Shown one piece after another: positions 8,745-16,812 of a stretch of 64,000 nt of DNA. The stretch's first letter is position 1. Each line of letters starts with the position of its first letter. The notes below the pieces were generated by a model. The model ran no database searches and was not told the DNA's origin. It was given only the letters and a program-made list of their open reading frames with translations. Made by a program: the position numbers and the translations under genes. This DNA comes from Bacteroidales bacterium (GTDB lineage: Bacteria; Bacteroidota; Bacteroidia; Bacteroidales; Muribaculaceae): the NCBI GenBank assembly GCA_003150235.1, contig QAMW01000033.1, positions 184,768-248,767 of the forward strand. Direction: 5' to 3'.

Positions 8745-10280
8745 TCACTTTCTTTTGCTTCGGAAAAACTCCTCAAAGAAGTCCAATTGCAATTGATTGG
8801 GTACATTATCCAGAAAGAATCCGTTTCGCATAATCATAACTGTATTTTTCCCCTGTTCATATGGAGTCCAGAATGGCAATGCCTCGGCATTGGGAGAACC
8901 TGTTTTAGTAAAATTAATCCAATAGCGCGACATAATTTGAAGCATATGATTCTCCGTCGGAGTCATCTCACCCCCATTAAATTTGTAACCATAGATAAAA
9001 GGCATCTCTGCCACATGGGAAGCCCCTCCCCTGCGGCTCCGCAGAATCGTATTCTCGGAATCCTGATCAAAGTAATACATGTAGACCTTTCCTTTTCCTG
9101 TACGACTCTGCAGATTAGCCCAGGCATAAGTTGGCCATGCAAATGAACCGTCTCGAAAAATATCGGACTGGGCATAGTATACTTCCTCCGGATTAGAAGC
9201 AGGATAAAGCTTCAGAATTCTGTCAGCCCAATCTCCATAAACTGAACGCATACGTCCTTCATAAGCTTCAACCGGCATTGGAATCGAAAACAGGGAACCT
9301 TCATCGGAGTTAGTGCCTATTATAACATTAACATCATTGTAACGTGATGTCTCGTAAAGCTTGTACTGGTCATCAAGAATCACATATCCATCAACTATAG
9401 GCCAGAAGGTTTCATTCCGAGCACTGTCAACAAGACTACGTGCATCAATTGAACGCATCTGTTTTATATTCTTTTTTCCAAACCGTTTCTGGAACTCCAT
9501 ACCTACTTTTTCGGCTCCGGCGAGATTACATATTGCTGTGTTTCCATTACGGTTATCACCAATAGGCCAAAAAGAGCTTCCACTTTCACTGATAGCCCCC
9601 CTGAATAGCCCCTTGGTCAGCGGTGAGGCACAAAGGATACTCACTGAAATACCGCCGGCTGATTCACCAGCTATGGTCACTTTATCGGGGTCTCCACCGA
9701 ATGCGCTTATATTATTATGTATCCATTTAAGTGCAGCAATCTGGTCAAGTATGCCATAATTGCCGGAAATGCCGTCAGACGACTCTTTGGTAAGCTCAGG
9801 GTGGCTCATGAACCCAAGCACACCAAGACGATACTCGATACTCACATAGATTATGCCTTCATTAACAAAGCTTTCCTGCGTACCTATATAAGAACCCGTA
9901 TTGAATCCTCCACCATGAATCATAACGAAAACAGGAAGCTTTTCGTCAACACTTTCTGCCGGAGTCGTCACACTAAGGTAAAGGCAATCCTCACTCATAG
10001 GTATGTCACCTCCACCTTGATTTGGATCGGCAATCTGCGGAGGACGGTTACCCCACTTATCGGCATTATACACTCCTGTCCATTTCTTTTTCTCCACGGG
10101 AGCTTTCCATCGCAAATTACCTACAGGGGGTTCGGCATAAGGAATACTCTTGTACAGTGCAGCCCCTTCATGCTCAACACCTTCTATCTCACCCTGTGAA
10201 ACCGTGGTGCGCAGAATAAGTGCATCGGCATTAAATGCAATAGTAACAGCAGCTATTGCAGAAAACAAAATTCTTTTCAT
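8745..10280 (-). CDS. Exported type-B carboxylesterase/lipase
   Basis: Alpha/beta hydrolase of the COesterase family, predicted to hydrolyse carboxylic esters in the periplasm or outside. The ATG at 10280 gives 511 residues with signal peptide MKRILFSAIAAVTIAFNADA; a frame upstream adds only an AT-rich, non-homologous stretch. The family start (YKSIPYAEPPVGNLRWKAP), the oxyanion motif (MIHGGGFNTG), the nucleophile elbow (AGESAGG), the acid in GTNSDEG and the His in GASHVAEMPF are all present. The physiological substrate cannot be told. No operon partner is evident. Confidence 0.92.
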   Translation of the reverse strand: MKRILFSAIAAVTIAFNADALILRTTVSQGEIEGVEHEGAALYKSIPYAEPPVGNLRWKAPVEKKKWTGVYNADKWGNRPPQIADPNQGGGDIPMSEDCLYLSVTTPAESVDEKLPVFVMIHGGGFNTGSYIGTQESFVNEGIIYVSIEYRLGVLGFMSHPELTKESSDGISGNYGILDQIAALKWIHNNISAFGGDPDKVTIAGESAGGISVSILCASPLTKGLFRGAISESGSSFWPIGDNRNGNTAICNLAGAEKVGMEFQKRFGKKNIKQMRSIDARSLVDSARNETFWPIVDGYVILDDQYKLYETSRYNDVNVIIGTNSDEGSLFSIPMPVEAYEGRMRSVYGDWADRILKLYPASNPEEVYYAQSDIFRDGSFAWPTYAWANLQSRTGKGKVYMYYFDQDSENTILRSRRGGASHVAEMPFIYGYKFNGGEMTPTENHMLQIMSRYWINFTKTGSPNAEALPFWTPYEQGKNTVMIMRNGFFLDNVPNQLQLDFFEEFFRSKRK

Positions 10281-10710
10281 AATTATAATTTTTAATAATG
10301 ACTTAACCGCAAACCACCGAAACAAATGTAGCCAAATATCCCACACCTCTCATAAATCGAACAATTAGTCAAGCATGCATTCCTCATCGGAAATAATCGC
10401 TTAATCGAGCCAAACCGGTGTACCGCGGTCCTCACATTTGTCAGTGATGATTTAAGTCTCGCTAACTAAAATTTTATATGATTTGATTCCTCTTGTATCA
10501 TTACTGCAAAGATAATATTTTTTCTTAAATTCAAAGATCTTTTTTGAACTTTAACCATCCATGAAAACTTCAAAGTCAACACAGTTCACGGAAAAACGGA
10601 ATAGGAATTATTGACAAATCTGCGATCATTGTATCCTAACGACCATTTCGTGATTATGCTATTCAAGCGTAAACTATACACCAATATGCTTCAATGAAAG
10701 CAAGATAGCA

Positions 10711-10923
10711 ATGGGCATGGGGAGGATCGACTTGTCGGTGCTGAATGTGGCGATGTTCGGTGTGACGGTAGCGCAATGGCGCGAAGCTAATCCCGACGAG
10801 AAAGGCAACATACGCGACTATGCCACAATCAACGAACTTATCTGCCTGTCAAATATGAACCAAAGCGCTATTCATAAGATGAGCATATTAGAAAGTGGCA
10901 ATAATGAAAGAAAATTGCTTTAG
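10711..10923 (+). pseudogene. Remnant of a KilA-N domain gene, fused to a Crp-gene-like 5' stretch
   Basis: Residues 13-50 (VLNVAMFGVTVAQWREANP, then GNIRDYATINELICLSN) match the C-terminal part of the KilA-N domain common in phage and Bacteroidales accessory genes, but the N-terminal DNA-binding part and the family's end are missing. The first bases (about 10714-10741) match the start of the Crp-family gene at 13963 and its fragment at 12427, so this may be a recombination scar. Probably not functional. The rest of the gap 10281-10710 is AT-rich with nothing recognised. Confidence 0.55.
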
Positions 10924-10988
10924 TTTTTATGATCCCTCAAATCGCATATTAACTTGTGTGTGTCAGGATTTTGTGGTATTTTCGCAAC

Positions 10989-12362
10989 ATGAACCCAGAG
11001 AATCAGAACATTGAGCATAAACGTATATGGAAAGACGAGTACCTGAAGTGTGTATCCGGCTTCGCTAATGCGCAAGGTGGAAAGATTTACATTGGCATTG
11101 ACGATGACATGACTGTTGTTGGTGTTGACAATCTCCTTAAGCAACTGGAAGATATACCCAACAAGATTATCAGCAACACCGGGGTATTTCCGGAAACCAA
11201 CCATCTTGAGATAGAGGGGAAGGATGTCATTGAGATTGTGATTGAACCTTGCGGAATGCCTATTTCCTATCGCGGTGTCTATTATTATCGTAGTGGGGCA
11301 ACCAAACAAGAGTTTCGCGGAACAGCCCTCCATCAGTTTCTATTGAAGAAGATGGGTCTGAACTGGGAGGATATTCCTTGTGATGGCGTTAGCTTGGATG
11401 ATATTGACGATGGCGCGATTGAGTATTTCTTGGATCATGCTATCGGGGAGGGTCGTATGGAGCCTGAATCCCGCAAATCTTCCAAAGAGGAAGTCCTATC
11501 CAATTTGGGACTTATCAAGGACGGGATTCCTACGAATGGGGCCGTTCTGCTGTTCGGAAAATATCCTCAACGCAGATTTGTAACTTCCAGCTTCAAGATA
11601 GGCAGGTTTGGTGCGGATGATGCGGACTTGTTGAGTCAAGACCAAATCGAAGGGAATCTGATTCAGATGACCGATAAGATAATGCAGGTGTTAAGCAGCA
11701 AGTATCTTATCAGACCTATACACTATGAGGGGTTACAACGTAAGGAGCCGTTGGAAATCCCTGAAGATGCCCTCCGCGAAATAATCTTCAACAGCATTGT
11801 CCATAAACTGCAATTCGGCACATGGAATCAGATGAGTATCTATGATGACCATATCCGTTTATGGAACGAAGGTGTATTGCCAGAAAATTATACCGTGGAA
11901 ACTCTTTTGAGCAAGCATACCTCCAAACCTCGAAATCCGAAGATGGCTCAGGTTTTCTATCGCGCCGGATTCATCGAGGCATGGGGACGTGGCTATGAAA
12001 AGATAATGAAGGCTTTTGATAAAGCCAATCTTAAACGGCCTGAATTTACGGTAGAGCAAGGTGGTGTTACAGCCATTATTTATCGAGAGATTTTCATGTC
12101 CGTCAGGGGCGATGCAAAACAGAACCAAACCGAACAGGATACCCGGAAAACTACCCAGAAAACTACCCAGAAAACTACCCAGAAGATTTTGGATTTGATA
12201 GATCTCAATCCATATATGACAAGGAACGAAATGGCGATTGAGTGCGCTGTAACGCCAGATGCAATTAAATTGCAACTAAAAAATCTAAAAGATAAAGGGG
12301 TAATCCGTCGTGTTGGAGCAGACCGCGGCGGTTATTGGGAGATAATCAATCATTCATTATAA
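10989..12362 (+). CDS. AlbA_2/Schlafen-type ATP-binding transcriptional regulator
   Basis: A 457-residue protein with an N-terminal AlbA_2 domain (GFANAQGGKIYIGIDDD, a mark of this divergent DNA-binding fold), a middle HATPase_c_4-like region (residues about 250-350: LREIIFNSIVHKL, GYEKI) and a C-terminal winged helix that begins TRNEMAIECAV. Between them lies a threonine/lysine/glutamine linker encoded by exact 12-bp repeats. The start at 10989 is preferred because a TATTTTCG box ends four bases before it; the longer frame would start inside the promoter. Such genes are usual in accessory regions, often near RM or TA systems. Target unknown. Confidence 0.8.
   Translation: MNPENQNIEHKRIWKDEYLKCVSGFANAQGGKIYIGIDDDMTVVGVDNLLKQLEDIPNKIISNTGVFPETNHLEIEGKDVIEIVIEPCGMPISYRGVYYYRSGATKQEFRGTALHQFLLKKMGLNWEDIPCDGVSLDDIDDGAIEYFLDHAIGEGRMEPESRKSSKEEVLSNLGLIKDGIPTNGAVLLFGKYPQRRFVTSSFKIGRFGADDADLLSQDQIEGNLIQMTDKIMQVLSSKYLIRPIHYEGLQRKEPLEIPEDALREIIFNSIVHKLQFGTWNQMSIYDDHIRLWNEGVLPENYTVETLLSKHTSKPRNPKMAQVFYRAGFIEAWGRGYEKIMKAFDKANLKRPEFTVEQGGVTAIIYREIFMSVRGDAKQNQTEQDTRKTTQKTTQKTTQKILDLIDLNPYMTRNEMAIECAVTPDAIKLQLKNLKDKGVIRRVGADRGGYWEIINHSL
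12147..12182 (+). repeat. Three 12-bp tandem repeats in the regulator gene
   Basis: AAAACTACCCAG occurs three times in tandem and codes for KTTQ repeats in the linker before the winged helix. Unit length is a multiple of three, so copy-number change would preserve the frame. Confidence 0.9.
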
Positions 12363-12426
12363 GTTACATTTTTCCGCATTTTGAGATAAAAAGAACGTAG
12401 ATTTTGACTACAACACCTAAAGATCT

Positions 12427-12531
12427 GGCGCGGCTTAATGACTTTATGACGAGGATTGACCTGTCGGTGCTGAATAATTATGTCGCGGCTAATGGCAAGA
12501 GCGTTGTCTATGTCAAGGCTACGCCGAAATC
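12427..12531 (+). pseudogene. 5' fragment of a Crp-family regulator gene
   Basis: About 95-105 bases match the first ~32 codons of the intact gene at 13963 with only about ten mismatches (LNDFMTRIDLSVLN, then YVAANGKSVVY). Similarity ends at about 12531 and the frame runs into TAG soon after. The cNMP-binding core and the helix-turn-helix are absent, so this is a truncated duplicate. Confidence 0.85.
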
Positions 12532-12589
12532 AATTAGTGGACACCGGTGGCCCGGTCCATAAAAGACTACTAAAATAATACTCCCCGAA

Positions 12590-13098
12590 ATGAAATCTCT
12601 AAAATTAGTTTTCGCAATTACAATGGTTCTTACCGTGTGCCCATGTGGGGCAAAAAACAGTTCTATGGCTGATATTGAAAATATTAAAAACAAGGTTACA
12701 AAAATAGACTCGATCAAGAATACTCAGGACTTTTCAGACTTGATTAAAACAGTTTATGAAAAGTTAGTATTTGCAGTTGATGCAGATTCAGAGGTATATG
12801 CACATCCGGAACAATACTTCACCGCATACGCATTAACACCGCATACGCATTAAGAAAACTTAAAGATAGCTATGAGTTTGATTGTGAGAATGGGGACTGT
12901 TACGCCTACTATGAATTGAGAACTCAGCAACAAGATTCTAAACCGTATACAAATGGAGAATCCCATATTATCTGTATTGAGAGTGAGGGAGATTACTGGT
13001 ATATCGTAAAATACTCCGATATGGGATGGTCCGGAAAAACACGAATTAAGATAACCGATGGCAAAATAGATGACTTCGAACGATGTGTTGAAAAATAA
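12590..13098 (+). pseudogene. Small exported protein gene broken by a 17-bp duplication
   Basis: Two open frames (12590-12853 and 12916-13098) join into one if one copy of a 17-base tandem duplication at 12821-12854 is removed. The restored protein would be 163 residues: signal peptide MKSLKLVFAITMVLTVCPCG, a helical middle, and a C-terminal region with DYWYIVKYSDMGWSGKTR. I do not recognise the family. As it stands, translation stops after 87 residues. No start codon or promoter was seen for the second part. Confidence 0.8.
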
Positions 13099-13142
13099 AT
13101 AAGGACTTAGATTATTTAATCGTTTGAGCATTTATGCTATAA

Positions 13143-13187
13143 TGGGACATTTGTCACATCGATTGTCGATTATTCGTTGTAACTTTG
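13143..13187 (+). promoter_or_regulatory. Promoter with conserved upstream box, copy 1 (SDR gene)
   Basis: A TAACTTTG -7 box (13180-13187) preceded by TGGGACATTTGTCACATCG. There is no -33 TTTG at the right distance, which fits an activator-dependent promoter. Similar copies are at 14591 (44 of 46 bases identical) and 15938. The ATG is only four bases after the box. Confidence 0.75.
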
Positions 13188-13191
13188 CGTG

Positions 13192-13878
13192 ATGAATGTG
13201 TTAATAATAGGTGCCTCTTCCGGCATAGGCAAATCTCTATACAACCATTATATTGCCAATGGTTGTAGAGTCGCAATAATGGGGCGTCGAAAAGAACTGC
13301 TTGAAGAATTATCTTCCGGTAATCCATCGACAACATTGCCTCTTTCAGTTGACATTTCGGATTGTAAAACTTTTGAAAGAGCTTTCAAAGAAGTCATAGA
13401 ACGGTTTAAGCAAATTGACCTTGCTATTATTTGTGCAAGTATAGGCGAACTAAATCCGTCATTAGAAATTTCACAAGAACTCGACACTATTGCAACCAAT
13501 ATCGTGGGCTGGACAAATGTAATTGATACTTTATACCATTACTTTGAGGGACAGGGACAAGGTCATATTGCATCTGTTACCTCCATAGGAGGAATGCAAC
13601 CGTCACCCATTGCTCCATCATACAGTGCAAGTAAAGCATTTCAAATCAACTATACAAAGTCTTTGCAGGCAAAAGCAAAGAAGTCACGCCTATGCATCAC
13701 GGAAATTAGACCGGGGTTGGTAAATACCAGAATGGCAAAAGGCGAAGGGCTATTTTGGGTTATGCCGGTTGATACTGTTACAGAACAGATTATTCGATGT
13801 ATTGAGAAAAAACGTAAACTGTGTATTGTTACTAAGCGCTGGCGTTTGCTCAATTTTATTGTTAAGCACCTCATGTAA
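13192..13878 (+). CDS. Short-chain dehydrogenase/reductase
   Basis: A 228-residue NAD(P)-dependent oxidoreductase of the classical SDR type. The glycine-rich motif IGASSGIGKS is at the N-terminus, an arginine pair after beta-2 (MGRRKEL) favours NADPH, and the catalytic Ser/Tyr/Lys are seen in SVTSIGG and YSASKAF. The usual NNAG is replaced by ICASIGEL. The substrate is unknown. The ATG used lies four bases after the -7 box; a GTG one codon earlier lies between them. The Crp-family gene follows 84 bases later, so the two may be co-regulated. Confidence 0.9.
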   Translation: MNVLIIGASSGIGKSLYNHYIANGCRVAIMGRRKELLEELSSGNPSTTLPLSVDISDCKTFERAFKEVIERFKQIDLAIICASIGELNPSLEISQELDTIATNIVGWTNVIDTLYHYFEGQGQGHIASVTSIGGMQPSPIAPSYSASKAFQINYTKSLQAKAKKSRLCITEIRPGLVNTRMAKGEGLFWVMPVDTVTEQIIRCIEKKRKLCIVTKRWRLLNFIVKHLM

Positions 13879-13962
13879 CGCACATCCACATAGCTTGTAT
13901 ATCATATTTTACCGAAATGACCGAGCCTTATAAGGAACGTGAACTGAAAAAAGCGCAGAGAT

Positions 13963-14553
13963 ATGGCGGAGCTTAACGACTTTATGACGAGGATTGACAT
14001 GTCGTTGCTGAATGATTATGTCGCGGCTAATGGCAGGAGCGCGGTCTATGCCAAGGGCGAGAGTATTGTTCAGCAGGGTAGCTTGTGCCGTTATGTGGGT
14101 GTGATAAAGTCGGGATATTTTAAATATATGGCTCTCAATTCAAAGGGGCAGGAAGTGGTAACCGGCTTCTCTTTCGAGGGCGAGGTCGTTACGGATTATG
14201 TGCAGGGATTCCTATATGGCCAGCCTTCGCTAACCTCCATTGTCGCGGGATGTGATGCCGAGGTTCAACGTGTGTCAGTCGAAGATGCGCGACGGTTTAT
14301 CATAGAGCGCAATCCCGGCTTCGTCGCCGAGGTTTCCTCCAATCTGTTGCAAGAGGCATATTGCCGTTATCTGAATATACTTGTAAAGACACCGGCAGAA
14401 CGCTTCCATGAACTTGTCTCCCGCTACCCAGGCGTTATACACAATCTGCCCATTCAGGAGATTGCCTCCTATTTAGGCATATCCCGCCGTCAGTTGCACC
14501 GCATCCGTGAGGCTGAAAGTGCCGCTGACACCTCCGAATGTGAGGATATTTAA
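13963..14553 (+). CDS. Crp/Fnr-family transcriptional regulator
   Basis: A 196-residue regulator with an N-terminal cyclic-nucleotide-binding-like beta barrel (residues about 18-115: YAKGESIVQQG, then GVIKSGYFKYM) and a short C-terminal helix-turn-helix (IQEIASYLGISRRQLHRIR). Ligand residues of true cAMP receptors are not apparent, so the effector is unknown. Its last codons and the following promoter are duplicated after the DUF1016 gene at 15880. Two truncated copies of its 5' end lie upstream. By position it may act on the GGGACATTTGTCACA promoters nearby (inference). Confidence 0.88.
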   Translation: MAELNDFMTRIDMSLLNDYVAANGRSAVYAKGESIVQQGSLCRYVGVIKSGYFKYMALNSKGQEVVTGFSFEGEVVTDYVQGFLYGQPSLTSIVAGCDAEVQRVSVEDARRFIIERNPGFVAEVSSNLLQEAYCRYLNILVKTPAERFHELVSRYPGVIHNLPIQEIASYLGISRRQLHRIREAESAADTSECEDI

Positions 14554-14635
14554 GAAAAATATTCGCTCCTCGCTTATTTTCATGCCCTGATGGGACATTT
14601 GTCACATCGAATGTCGATTATTCGTTGTAATTTTG
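14533..14635 (+). repeat. 103-bp direct repeat, left copy
   Basis: Runs from the last seven codons of the Crp-family gene through a promoter (TAATTTTG at 14628-14635). It aligns without gaps to 15880-15982 with 12 mismatches. The promoter box here faces no clear gene; a 26-codon frame (14670-14750) follows but has no support. Confidence 0.9.
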
Positions 14636-14816
14636 CCTGATTACTGATAATAGACTATTAGAGCGAACTATGTCAGAATCTCTCCGATATAATAGTCGAT
14701 TTGTAAAAATAGGCTATGAGATAAACGCAATTGTAAACGATGCAAAATAATAGACATTCTAAGAACCGAGCGGCTGCACATAGCTGAAAATCAAAATAAA
14801 AGTATTAACTTTGTGT

Positions 14817-15890
14817 ATGGAGACAATCGTACGTATTCATAACGAATCAGAATATAATGAAATATTGCAACAAGCTGTTGCAGTAATTGAAACCGCGAGA
14901 GGGAATGCCGCCCGTGCTATTGTCAGCACATCTAATGAAATGCACTGGCGGATCGGTCAGCTACTATATGAACGCAAGCTCGACAGCTCACATGGAGATA
15001 GCGTAGTCAAGCGGCTCTCTGCTGATTTGAAAGCGATGTACCCCAAAATGGGTATGTCGGTGAGCAACTTATGGAATATGAAGCGCTTGTTTGTGCGCTT
15101 TCATAATTCAAATCCAAAACTACAACAGGCTGTTGTAGTTTTGCCGTGGGGACATATCAATCATCTCATTACGAAATTTGGAGATGATGACAATTCTATT
15201 CTTTATTACGCAGAGAAAACAGTTCAAAAAGGTTGGAGCCGGGCGATATTGGTAAATGCCATCAAAATGGAGATGCACAAGCATCAGCCGGAATACAACG
15301 TATCAAATAATTTCGCCGTCGCACTCCCGGAGGCTCAGGCGGCATACGTCAACGAGGTTTTCAAGGATTCCTATTGCATGGGGTTTCTTGGCGTGACCGA
15401 ACCGCTTCTTGAACTGGAGCTTGAGCGGAGATTAGTTGAAAAGGTAAAACAATTTCTTCTGGAACTCGGTCAGGGATTTACCTACATCGGCAATCAGCAT
15501 GTTCTATCCTATAACGGCAAGGACTACAAAGTGGACATGCTTTTCTTTCATCGCGGATTGAGATCGCTCGTTGCTGTCGATTTGAAAATATCCGAGTTCA
15601 TGCCTGAATATGTTGGCAAGATGAACCTCTATCTCTCGTTGCTTGACAGACTTGAACGTGGAAAAGACGAAAATCCCTCAATAGGTATAATCCTGTGCGC
15701 TGAGAAAGACAACGTGGAGGTGGAACTGGCTCTTGAAGGCTTTACAAAACCCATCGGCGTCGCCGAATACAAACTTATTGTCCCTCAGAAAGAGCTGAAA
15801 CAGCTAATCACTGACGAGATAAAGACTTTCAACAAAGAGATTGCCGACAAATCTGCAGGACACTTAGGAGATGTGTCGTTCCGAAAGTGA
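14817..15890 (+). CDS. DUF1016 (YhcG/RpnA-like) PD-(D/E)XK nuclease family protein
   Basis: A 357-residue paralogue of the protein at 6407. The N-terminal DUF1016_N domain contains MHWRIGQLL and RLSADLKAMYP, the junction LPWGHINHL, and the C-terminal nuclease domain shows Asp240 (KVDMLFF), Asp255 and Lys257 (VDLK), then EFMPEYVGKMNLYLSLLD. Asp replaces the Glu of the first protein, still compatible with the motif. The start is set at ATG 14817, three bases after a TAACTTTG box. The stop lies inside the right copy of a 103-bp direct repeat. Two quasi-palindromes code for LQQAV peptides. The role is inferred to be DNA cleavage in mobile-element or defence processes. Confidence 0.85.
   Translation: METIVRIHNESEYNEILQQAVAVIETARGNAARAIVSTSNEMHWRIGQLLYERKLDSSHGDSVVKRLSADLKAMYPKMGMSVSNLWNMKRLFVRFHNSNPKLQQAVVVLPWGHINHLITKFGDDDNSILYYAEKTVQKGWSRAILVNAIKMEMHKHQPEYNVSNNFAVALPEAQAAYVNEVFKDSYCMGFLGVTEPLLELELERRLVEKVKQFLLELGQGFTYIGNQHVLSYNGKDYKVDMLFFHRGLRSLVAVDLKISEFMPEYVGKMNLYLSLLDRLERGKDENPSIGIILCAEKDNVEVELALEGFTKPIGVAEYKLIVPQKELKQLITDEIKTFNKEIADKSAGHLGDVSFRK
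15116..15142. repeat. 27-base palindrome inside the second DUF1016 gene
   Basis: Two exact 13-base arms (AAAACTACAACAG and complement) around one G. It codes for LQQAVVVL just before the conserved LPWGH. A shorter one (TGCAACA-agc-TGTTGCA, 14866-14882) codes for another LQQAV near the N-terminus. Confidence 0.9.
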
Positions 15891-15982
15891 GGATATTTAA
15901 GAAAAATCTTCGCTCCGCGCTGATTTTCATGCGCGGAGGTGACATTTATCCCATCAAATGTTGATTATTCGTTGTAATTTTG
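15880..15982 (+). repeat. 103-bp direct repeat, right copy, with promoter
   Basis: Matches 14533-14635 over its full length. It starts in the last codons of the DUF1016 gene and ends in TAATTTTG (15975-15982), three bases before the ATG of a small four-gene operon. Bases CTCCGCGC and GCGCGGAG form an 8-bp stem that is not preserved in the left copy. Confidence 0.9.
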
Positions 15983-15985
15983 TGT

Positions 15986-16096
15986 ATGGCAACCCTCTAT
16001 AAGATATTGATTCTGTGTATTTGCTTTGCTCTCTCCTGCAACCTATGGGCGCAAAGTCAGTTATCTTTGTGCCATCGGAAAGGAGGTTGGCGATGA
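15986..16096 (+). CDS. Small protein with signal-like N-terminus (36 aa)
   Basis: A 36-codon frame that begins three bases after a -7 box. The N-terminus MATLYKILILCICFALSCN looks like a signal or membrane segment, followed by WAQSQ and a basic tail. It ends with ATGA shared with the next gene, and its last codons contain a strong Shine-Dalgarno (AAAGGAGG, 16079-16086) six bases ahead of that ATG. It may work mainly as a leader that brings ribosomes to the next gene. No homologue is recognised. Confidence 0.5.
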   Translation: MATLYKILILCICFALSCNLWAQSQLSLCHRKGGWR

Positions 16097-16569
16097 AACT
16101 GACCGATAAACGATTTTGGAAATTTGAGGCAATGATGCTACTTTGTGGCGTCATATTGTTATGCCAAATGTTAGTCATACTTTTATGCAACGGAGCCGAG
16201 TTTGAATCGTGTAACGGGGCTGTGCTGATATTGCTGTTTCCTGTGTTATGCCTATATTTTGCAATATCGGGCATTCCGACATGGTTGGTGTATAAAGTAA
16301 ACTCGTGGCTGAAACTTGCCGGATATCTGTATATTTTTTCTGCCCTGCTGCTGATAGTTCCACTATTAATATTCTTATACGACTGGAATCCTGTCACAGC
16401 AAATATACGACCTGAAAACATACCTGCGGATGAGGGTAAATACATTACAGATAATGAATTTATCATTACCATTTGTGCAGTATGGACCGCCCTCCTTATC
16501 ATTCCGGTGATGATTACCTCTTATCTTACTAAGCGATGGATTGTAAATACTAAGATTACTGATAATTGA
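16093..16569 (+). CDS. Unknown four-helix membrane protein
   Basis: A 158-residue protein with about four hydrophobic segments (residues about 14-34, 44-62, 72-96, 125-147) and no recognised domain. The start at 16093 follows AAAGGAGG by six bases, an unusually strong ribosome site for Bacteroidales. Longer starts in this frame lie inside the preceding small gene. The first nine codons recur almost exactly at 17335 in a truncated copy. Second gene of a four-gene operon; function unknown. Confidence 0.7.
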   Translation: MKLTDKRFWKFEAMMLLCGVILLCQMLVILLCNGAEFESCNGAVLILLFPVLCLYFAISGIPTWLVYKVNSWLKLAGYLYIFSALLLIVPLLIFLYDWNPVTANIRPENIPADEGKYITDNEFIITICAVWTALLIIPVMITSYLTKRWIVNTKITDN

Positions 16570-16572
16570 AAT

Positions 16573-16812
16573 ATGAAAAAGTGGCAGAAAATAGTAGGCG
16601 TAATATCCTTTGGCTTAATTGGAGCATTATTGGCATATTCAATATCTGAAATTGAGATTGCCTATCTATGGTATGACATAATCTGCGATACTAATCGGGG
16701 ATTCTGGGATGCTCAACCCTACTTTATCGCATTGGAATGCCTTGCTGTCAGTCTGTATTTCATTGCGCTTGCTTTGTTTATCTGTCTTTGGCGGAAAGGA
16801 GGCAAGCGATGA
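16573..16812 (+). CDS. Unknown small membrane protein (79 aa)
   Basis: A 79-residue protein with hydrophobic segments near residues 7-24 and 50-72 and a basic C-terminus (WRKGGKR). It starts three bases after the previous stop and ends in an ATGA overlap with the next gene. Its last codons carry another AAAGGAGG (16795-16802), the same arrangement as at the end of the 36-residue gene. No family recognised. Confidence 0.65.
   Translation: MKKWQKIVGVISFGLIGALLAYSISEIEIAYLWYDIICDTNRGFWDAQPYFIALECLAVSLYFIALALFICLWRKGGKR

Noticed and set aside
12530..12565. IS end at GTGGACACCGGTGG...CCGGTCC
   Set aside because: It looks somewhat like an insertion-sequence end next to the Crp fragment, but no partner repeat, target duplication or transposase is nearby.
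14670..14750. 26-codon frame after the left 103-bp repeat
   Set aside because: Starts 34 bases after the promoter box, but no similarity, signal or ribosome site supports it.
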